Shown here in pieces: positions 56,751-64,000 of a stretch of 64,000 bases of DNA. Below the pieces are notes generated by a model that saw nothing but the letters and a program-made list of their open reading frames with translations, searched no databases and had not been told where the DNA came from. The number at the start of each line of letters is the position of its first letter. Within the stretch, counting starts at the first letter, position 1. The DNA is from Datisca glomerata. Its lineage: Eukaryota; Streptophyta; Magnoliopsida; Cucurbitales; Datiscaceae. The stretch spans positions 7,509-71,508 of the forward strand of contig QANY01002366.1 in the NCBI GenBank assembly GCA_003255025.1, written 5' to 3'. The position numbers and the translations under genes are program-made.

Positions 56751-58412
56751 TTATGTTAGATAAAATTGCAGTTGTCGGAATTATATCCATAAAGTAGGAT
56801 GAAAAACTAATTATGAGTAAACAATTATTTCTTTGACACTTATGTATTAGTGAATTTTATGAATAAATTAAAAGTTTCCTTTATTTAAAGTGTGTTTATA
56901 ATTTACTTAAGTCTTGGAACTATTATTAACGCAAGAAGAGTAAAGACCGAGCGGTCTTCCAGACAAACTCTTATGAGATTAATATTATTCGTAGTCCTAG
57001 GATCAACTAGGCATTCGAATTCAATTATGACTGGTGGGTGAACCAAAGGATGCCAGTCTGGGGGCATGAAAGTGGAGACTCTAACGGTTGACTTAGACAC
57101 GTTCTGGGATATGTTGATCAGACTAGTAATCAATTAGTTTAGAGTAAAATCATTTATCTAGCTCTAAATCTATTTGTTACACATTGAGGGTATTTCATAA
57201 TTACCTTTATCCTGAGGTGAATACGAAACTTGACTCAGTTACTTGTGACTTTGATATACCAAATGAGTGGGTTTGAATTGTCGGACAATACCTTGAGTGT
57301 TGGGACCGTGATTCAACTATGTTGAAGTTACGCGATTCACAAATATAGAATCCGTAGTAAGATTGCAGACGCAACAATATCACATTATGCTTTATTGATG
57401 AGTGTGTGAATAAATAATCTGGCTCTAGTACTCGATTACATGAGTCATTGAATGAGACATGGTGATAAGTACGAGACACTTCACTAATATGTCTTTCTTA
57501 TTTACAGTTAATAAATGAGTTGAGGAAATAATAACTAGTTGAGAAAAATGGTAATTTTACATCACGCTCGTATTACTGATATGCACGAAGGGTAATATCA
57601 TAAAATATTCTGTAGACTGTGAAATATAAATGTTTATTTATACCAACAAAAAATGTAGCGCGCATGAATCGAGAGTTTATTCGACATCGGACCTATAGTG
57701 GAGTCGTACGATGTTGAGATTAAACATGTCAGGAATTTATGAAGATAAATTAGTCAGGTATTTGAATTTCATAACTTTATTCGTGTGAGTCCTTTTGGTC
57801 TCAGGATTAGCTCATAAGGACATGAATGAGAAATAACGACAGTTGGACCAAAATCGTGTTTTGGACCAATGTACACTTCTCGTGCCCCATATGAGATGGG
57901 TGTCATTGCTGAATTAGTGAAGAGAAAAATTAATGTTCAAACGAATTATTTTGTTATTTTCTAATTATTGGATAATTAGTAAATAAAAAATAATAATTAA
58001 TTAATTGATATGGATCAATTTAGTTTATCAATTTAGACTAATGATTCTGGACACAATTTTGGCTATAAAAGATGTAAAAATCGCATATCGTAGGGCAAGG
58101 AGAGGGAATATTTTGGATTTTATCATATAAGGGATTGCATCCTTATCCCTATTAAAAATCTTATCCATAAGTGTGTTGATCATAGAAGAAAAAGTTTATC
58201 TCTCCTCCATACACAGAGTTGCCATCGATTTTGACAGTATGAGAAGAGAAAAATTTTGTTTTTCTCTTTCAATTGTTGTTTTGAAAGCCCACACTCAATT
58301 CCTATGAAATCCTTGAGAGATTTACTTCTGACTCTAATAGGTTGTTGTCGGTGTATGGATCGATTGATTGATCTGCGAGTCTCAAGAACGCGGGATCAAT
58401 TGAATCCCAACA
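56750..58412. mobile_element. Non-coding LTR-like insertion in the LINE
   Basis: About 1.66 kb without coding sequence separates ORF1 from the endonuclease. It starts near TGTTAGATAAAATTG (56754) and ends near GAATCCCAACA (58412), so ends are TGTT...AACA. A stretch before the right end (CAAGAACGCGGGATCAATTG) resembles LTR ends of plant elements. AAATC occurs at 56745 and 58412 but does not sit exactly outside the TG...CA ends, so limits and duplication are uncertain. Could be a solo LTR. Confidence 0.45.
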
Positions 58413-58599
58413 AATCATAATTTCTCCATTAATTGAAAATGTACAAATTGTTTCAATATTTTTTCGATACGTTTATATGATTATACATGTTTATTTATTG
58501 GTTTTGTGTTTAATTGGATTAAACGTTTGTATAAAAAATTTGAAATTCTGCCCATAAACTTGTCACGACTCATTATTTTTTCTTCAAAATCTAAAACCT

Positions 58600-59410
58600 G
58601 ATCCAACCGCATCATGGAATGTTAGGGGATTTAACGAACCCCTTAAATATTCAAAGGTTAGGAGGTTTGTGAGAAGTTTAATGTGAAGTTATGCGGTATA
58701 CTTGAATCTAGAGTGAAAGATAAGCATTTTAACGGAGTTATTAATGTTCTTTTTCCTAGTTGGAGGTTTCTTAATAATTATTCTTATGATCCTTTAGGCA
58801 AGATTTGAGTGGTTTTTTACCCTGAAGTGTTTGATCTTTCTGTGGTTTTTATTTCTGCTCAATTGATTCATTGTAAGGTCATTAAGAAGGATGTTCCTGC
58901 TGAATGTTTTTGCACTTTCATTTATGCTGCAAATTGTCCAAGAGATAGGATTTTTTTTATGGGATAACCTGGTTATGTTGCATTTTGCTATCAATACTCT
59001 TCCTTGGACAATTCTTGGTGACTTTAATGAAACTATCCGTCCTGATGAGAAACAAGGGGATGCTCCTACTTGGGATGAAGGTATGAAAAAGTTTGCTAAT
59101 TGTTTTAGATATATTGAGATGACTGACTTAGATTTTACGAGCACTTTTTTCACTTGGTGGAATCATCAAGCTAGATCAACTAGTATCCATACTAAGATAG
59201 ACAAAATTCTCACTCGCAACATACTTTTTAGAGGTATATGGATTTATTTTCTCCTCTCACTTACTCTGATCACAGTCCTGGTATTCTTAAATTTTTCCCT
59301 GATACTTCAAGTAAGAAACCGCATTTTAAATACTTTAATTTTCGGGCTGACATTATGGGTTTTTATTACCTAATTCAGCAGGCTTGGAGCTTGGGAGGTT
59401 TGTGGGATAA
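58600..59410 (+). pseudogene. LINE endonuclease domain
   Basis: WNVRGFNEPLKYSKVRRFVR at 58616 is the start of an apurinic-like endonuclease of plant LINEs. The frame 58891-59373 has LPWTILGDFNETIRPDEKQG with the GDFN catalytic motif, and DLDFTSTFFTWWNHQ. The SDHSPGILKF motif with the catalytic His is in the next frame at about 59264, so a frameshift lies near 59235. It would nick the target DNA. Confidence 0.85.
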
Positions 59411-59412
59411 CT

Positions 59413-61240
59413 ATGTACTGGTTGGCTAAGAAATTGAAGGCAGTGAAGTTTGCTCTCAGGTCTTTTAACTCTACTTATTACAGTGACATTTCTAGAAGGG
59501 TTCATGATGCTAGAATGGCTTTAGAACAGGCTCAACTGAACCTTGACTTGCAACCCTACTTAATGGAATCTCAACAAGACACTAAAATGGCTTATCAAAC
59601 TTTCCATTCTTAGAAGCTTGCTGAAGAAAGTTTATATATGTTCTTGGCTGAATCTTGGAGATAGCAATACTTCCTTCTTCTTCTAATCTGTTAAAGCTCG
59701 TAGAAGGAAATCTAGCTTCAACTTTTTGACTAATGATGACAGTACTCTCATCACTGATCCTATTGATATTCAGAACTTAATTGTCATTTTTTATCAAGAT
59801 ATTTTAGGGAAGCAACTTGATATTTCAAATATTAATTGGGATATTCTTCATAAGTTCCTTCCCAATAAGGTTTCTCAGGCTAATAAGGAGAATTTGATCC
59901 AGCCATTTTTAGCTAAAGAGGTTAAGGCTACCTTTTTCTCTTTTAATGATAGAAAAACTCCAGGGCCTAATGGTTTCAATGCTAATTTTTTCAAGAAAAA
60001 TTGGCATATTATTGCTGATGATGTTTGTGCTGCTGTGTTAGTATTTTTCATACTGGTGAATTGCTTAAGGTCTTTAATAACACTACCATTATGCTTGTTC
60101 CTAATGTTAATAATCCTAGCAAAGTCTCTGAATATAGGCCAATTTCTTGCTGTAATTTGTTCCACAAATGTATTACTTCTATGTTGGCAAATAGACTAAA
60201 GGACTATTTTACCTGGCATGATCAATTTGAACAAAACTGTATTTGTTCTTGGTAGAGCTATTTTAGATAACATTCTCTTTTCTCAAGAATTATTGAGAAG
60301 CTATCACAGAGACTCTTTCCTCTCCTATATGTGCTTTGAAAATGGATTTTCTTAAAGCTTATGACAGTGTAGGGTGGTTTTTTTGTGGTAAAGTGCTGCT
60401 TTGTATTGTGCTTTCTTCTGTTTTTGTATACTGAACCACTCCAACCTATTCTATTAATATTAATGGCAGTCTTCATGGTTTCTTTAAGGGAGGTGGAGGT
60501 TTGTGACAAAGGGACCCTCTATCCCATTATCTCTTTGTTCTTGTCATGGAGGTTCTTACTGGTATTATGCAGACTTGTACTACCTTATCAGGTTTTTACT
60601 TTCATTGGAGATGCAAAAAGACAGGCTTGTTAATCTTTGTTTTATAGATGACTTATTAATCTTCTGTAAAGGTTCTTCTCAAGCTGTGAAGGTGGTTATG
60701 GAGGGTCTTGACCTTTTTAGTGCATTATCGAGTTTAAAACCTAAAGTCCCAAGAGTTCTATTTTTTCTACAGTGTTGGAGGCGAATGTAAACAACATTCT
60801 TGCTTTCACAATTTTTTCTAAATGCACTCTCCCTATTAGATTCCTTGGTATTCCTCTCATCTCTACCAAGTTGGGGAAAAAAAACTATGAGATTTTAGTT
60901 GACAAGATTATTAGCAAGGCCAACGCTTGGGAGAATAAACATCTCACTTTTACAGGTATGTTGCAGCTTATTAGGGCCATTTTCACTGCCATTCAAAGAT
61001 ACTGGAGTAGCCTCCTTATTCTCCCTAAAAAAGTTATGAAGACGATCAATTCGGTTTTGAGGAATTTTCTTTGGATATGTAAAACTGAGCAAAGTTTAGA
61101 TGCTAAAGTTTCTTGGAGTGAGGTTTGCACACCTTCCTGGGCAGGTAGCCTTAATCTTAAAGACTTGACTATTTGGAATATTGTTGCTATGTCCAGACGG
61201 GAGCTGATTAGAAGGGATAACGATTCTTTTTAGGTTGCTT
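59413..61240 (+). pseudogene. LINE reverse transcriptase
   Basis: The frame 59726-60050 has QPFLAKEVKATFFSFNDRKT and PGPNGFNANFFKKNW, the RT start. The next frame gives VFNNTTIMLVPNVNNPSKVS, SEYRPISCCNLFHKCITSML and KDYFTWHDQFEQN. The catalytic block appears as NLCFIDDLLIFCKGSSQAVK (about 60632), where F-I-D-D keeps both Asp residues. The frame 60772-61233 has LPIRFLGIPLISTKLGKKNY and FTGMLQLIRAIFTAIQRYW, the C-terminal part. At least four frameshifts or stops. Confidence 0.87.
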
Positions 61241-61433
61241 GGTGTAATTCACAATCTCCTCAAAGGGCATCCTATTTTCACTATGAAGATGGGGGCAGGA
61301 AACTTATCAGACTCAGAGATAAGCTTTCTCAATTTTGCAGGCTCAAGATTGGTAATGGGTTTCTTACATCTTTACGTATCCTTGGCATATTGATGGCATT
61401 CTTTTTTAGAGGTTTGAAGGGGATTTTGTTAAC

Positions 61434-62153
61434 TTGACTAGTTTACCTATCTATTGTCCAGTCTCCAATTTTATTAGGAAAGGGAATTGGAGATGGCCTA
61501 GCCGTAGTATTGGATTTCTTTTTCAATCTAGAAACATCCTTATTTCTCCTGATCTTCCTTCTTTGACTGGTGATTGTTGGTCTTGGACTGCAAGTAAGAA
61601 TGGTTATTTCTCTACTAGCTGCACTTACTCTGCTTTGTCCTCTCATCAGGAACTTGTCCCTGGGTGTCACTTAGTTTGGTTTTCTAGGAACATTCCAAAA
61701 TGTGCATTTATATTTTGGCTTCCTTTCCTCAACAAACTTTACACCAAGGACAAAATCTCAAAGTGGAATAATGAGGTTAGTATGGAGTGCGTGCTTTGCA
61801 TTGATGGAGCTGAGTCTGTGCAACATTTGTTTTGTGGATGTCTTTTTACTAGATTAATCCTTGAGCATGTATTGGTGAATGTGACAGCTTCCCTCTTCCC
61901 ATGACTTAGAATGAGCTGGATTCTGAAAATGTTTTCTCCTAAGTCTTATTCTTTGTTGAGTTCTAAGCTTGTTATTTCTACTTTGATTTATTGTTTGTGG
62001 TTGGAAAAGAATATGAGGATCTTCATGAGCAAAATCATGGATTCTACTCTTATCTCTGGGAAAATTATTTATATGGTTAGAGATAGATTATATTTCCTTG
62101 ATAAACATAGATCTCTCAACTTAGATGATCATATCTTAGAGAAATTGATGTAA
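61434..62153 (+). pseudogene. LINE zf-RVT domain and C-terminus
   Basis: The frame 61434-61904 reads SKNGYFSTSCTYSAL, VWFSRNIPKCAFIFWLPFLN and ECVLCIDGAESVQHLFCGCL, the conserved zf-RVT motif (PF13966) with its Cys and His residues. The following frame 61911-62153 codes for the usual hydrophobic C-terminus. No RNase H follows. Confidence 0.85.
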
Positions 62154-62245
62154 TCCTTTCGGGCTGATTCTTTTTTCTATTTCTTGCTTTCTTCAGGTAT
62201 GCCTCCTGTATTTGTATAAAAAATTGTTATATTTTTGCCTTTTTG

Positions 62246-62400
62246 ACCAAAAAATTCAGTTAGTTTTTAACAGAAGTTAGTAGGGAGGGATATAAATGGC
62301 TAATTCACATATTTTAGGGGTATTTGATACTAAAAGTAGTCCAGTCGTACAAATTACCGAGGGTCAAATTTTATGGGTGTAAATTGAATTTATCCCTTTA
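62246..62400 (-). repeat. Right arm of the inverted repeat around the LINE
   Basis: Reverse complement of the left arm at 54285-54425. It is followed on the outside by a stretch with GTAAATTGAATTTATCCC. It starts where LINE sequence ends. Confidence 0.65.
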
Positions 62401-62618
62401 GAAAAAACTTTAAATTAAATACATTATTCCTGTAAGGGTTATTTAGAGTGGCCTAAGTTGTCTTAGATTTGGTCTGCCCTTATCATACTTAAGAACTCAC
62501 CAAAAAAAAGTTGAGAAATTAGGTGTATGAGCCATTTTATTTTACTGTTTTAGACAATGACTCAAAATTTTCTCATTTGCACCAAAAGCTGAATTTTTCA
62601 TAATAAATACGTAAAATG

Positions 62619-62960
62619 TCAAAAAATGAGGAATGAAATATCTTTAGCAGTAGGGTAGTGTACAATGGCAACCACGAGCATCGGTCCATGGCCTTCACCT
62701 TTCACATGTGTGTCAACTCTCCTGCAACCCAACACTTTAGAGTTTCTTGCCCATCTTCTCAGCTCTCTCTTTCTCCTATTGATAAAACTTTCAACCAAAT
62801 TCAGAGATCTAAGTGGAAGCGATGGGTGAATTGAGACGGCGTCTTCCATTTCTCTCCTCCTTCCGCAAATCGAGGTCATCACGAATTTCGAGAAAATCTG
62901 CACAGCCTCCGCATCAATTTTCGCAGTCTTCAAACATTCACATAAATTAAGTACCAGTCG
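62619..62960 (-). pseudogene. Protein phosphatase 2C fragment
   Basis: The minus-strand frame 62933-62619 contains VMTSICGRRREMEDAVSIHP, which is the highly conserved first motif of plant PP2C phosphatases (usual form SVCGRRRxMEDAV), with the metal-binding Glu and Asp in place. Further on GEGHGPMLVVAI may be a degenerate DGHG motif with Asp changed to Glu. About 50 unrelated residues lie between. The rest of the catalytic domain is absent, so this is a fragment rather than a working gene. PP2Cs of this type remove phosphate from Ser/Thr, for example in ABA signalling. Confidence 0.7.
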
Positions 62961-63388
62961 ATTAGAGTGACCATTGCTGGAGCTAGATTCTTCTTAGCCT
63001 CCTTCAGCATTTCTTAAAACTTTAGAATTGGAAAATAACACTCTTTCGAAATAGTTAGTTGGAGACAAACATAGATAAGAGGATTTTCAGTGCAAACGAG
63101 AGAGAGGTGAATAAAAGGAGGAGACGGATTTATGTGTGGGAAGATGTTTGATACTGATGATTTGTAAGATAATATATCCATCATATTTAATTATCATGAA
63201 TAGTATATAAAAATATAGTATAAAATATTAATGGAATGTTAAAATATATTATGGTATAAAAACATACCATGGTAGACATATAGATAAAATTTTATAGTTT
63301 TATCAAAAAATTTATAGTTAAAAAAAGCCATTCTTGTAAATATAAATTTTTTCAGTCATTCTCCTCGTTATTTTATCAGAATTGTCTA

Positions 63389-63587
63389 ATCTAAAATATA
63401 TCAAAAGGTGAAAGTAGAGAATGATTTTTTTTGGACAATTCAGCCTATCTTCATTTATACTAACCTAGAATAGTCCTTAAAATGGACATCTAAAATATAT
63501 TAAATGGTGGAAGTAGGGAAAGAACTTTTTTGGACAGTTCTGTCTATCTTCATTTTTACTAATATAAAATTATCCTTAAAAAGTACA
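63389..63587. repeat. Two-copy tandem repeat, 99-bp period
   Basis: TCTAAAATATAT...TTTTTTGGACA...CTATCTTCATTT...ACTAA starts at 63390 and again at 63489. Confidence 0.85.
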
Positions 63588-63639
63588 CTTGGCATATTTT
63601 GATTTACCCATCAAATAAAGATGTGTTAAAATGTAACAA

Positions 63640-63752
63640 TTATAAAGTGACTTTTGAAATATGATTTTTGAAATGTGAATTGAAAATGACTTTTGAAATG
63701 TGATTTTTGAAATGTAATGGAATGAGAAGTGACTTTTGAAATGCAATATTTA
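63640..63752. repeat. Short tandem repeats with TTTTGAAATGTGA
   Basis: GACTTTTGAAAT and GATTTTTGAAATGT alternate at least five times in about 110 bp. Confidence 0.8.
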
Positions 63753-64000
63753 TTCAGTAATAAGTCTTGCAATCATACATTTATTTTGGTTTAATTTTTC
63801 TGATTATTCTATGTGTTAAAGATGACTAAAAGAATAAATTAGACAAAATTTGTTGTATATAAAATGTGTCCCTACAATAAGATGTTTTTATCTATTATTT
63901 TTTTCGTATTTGGTTATTATTATATTATAAACATACAAACTTTTATTCATGAATAACATTGATATTAATTAAAAATGATACGTGTAATACATGTAACGCT

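Larger units (their letters stand above)
54841..62245 (+). mobile_element. LINE (non-LTR retrotransposon), plus strand, degenerate
   Basis: Order: ORF1 with DUF4283 and zinc knuckle (about 55200-56750), a non-coding insertion (56750-58412), endonuclease (58600-59400), RT (59700-61090) and zf-RVT (61434-61904). The 3' UTR ends about 62245 without a clear poly(A). No RNase H domain is seen, unlike the LINE at 12181-22565, so the two belong to different families or this one has lost it. Target duplication not found. Confidence 0.83.
62961..64000. other. AT-rich end of the window with tandem repeats, no gene
   Basis: No open frame with a motif. Two tandem repeats are listed separately. Confidence 0.5.

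Overview
The window looks like nuclear DNA of a eudicot plant. It is AT-rich, packed with nested retrotransposons (Ty1/copia, Ty3/gypsy and plant-type LINEs), and carries one clearly intact host gene: a type II (MIKC) MADS-box gene split into eight exons, with GT-AG introns and exon sizes (182, 79, 62, 100, 42 nt) typical of this gene class. I saw no operons, bacterial signals or CRISPR arrays. I did not scan systematically for tRNAs and noticed none.

Layout. 1-3350: decayed copia element on the minus strand, cut by the window edge. 3351-4670: spacer with a perfect 14-bp hairpin. 4671-12175: a complete but non-autonomous Ty3/gypsy element of Tat type (LTRs, 5-bp target duplication CTCAT) that has lost RT, RNase H and the integrase core. 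It carries an exact 55-bp tandem array and a long antisense accessory gene (Transposase_28-like plus coiled coil, with a visible splice donor). 12181-22565: a minus-strand LINE broken up by an Athila-like gypsy element (12600-20019, duplication ACCAT, with its own Transposase_32-like ORF) and by a solo LTR (21220-22270, duplication AATCC). 23604 to about 33490: a plus-strand copia element whose pol is split by a gypsy element (26751-31670, duplication CTCTG) with 36-bp repeats in its LTRs and a long TTATC array in its leader.

33491-52061: the MADS gene (ATG 34400, stop 52061, predicted 243 residues, AGL17/ANR1-like). Intron 1 (6.9 kb) and intron 2 (7.5 kb) each hold a copia element in antisense orientation; the one in intron 2 (43834-48883, duplication CTAAC) is the best preserved element here. 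Exon 1 lies between an (AG)n tract ending at the start codon and a longer (TC)n tract starting at the first splice donor. 52062-54270: 3' flank with hairpin and dispersed repeats. 54271-62400: a plus-strand LINE (ORF1, endonuclease, RT, zf-RVT), interrupted by an LTR-like non-coding block and bracketed by diverged inverted repeats. 62600-62960: minus-strand fragment of a protein phosphatase 2C gene, followed by AT-rich tandem repeats.

The genes do not form a pathway. The biology is one developmental regulator inside a retrotransposon landscape whose insertion order can be read from nested target-site duplications. I did not find a clearly new molecular system. The best leads are the antisense accessory gene of the Tat-type element, the complementary AG/TC tracts around MADS exon 1, and the antisense elements in its introns.
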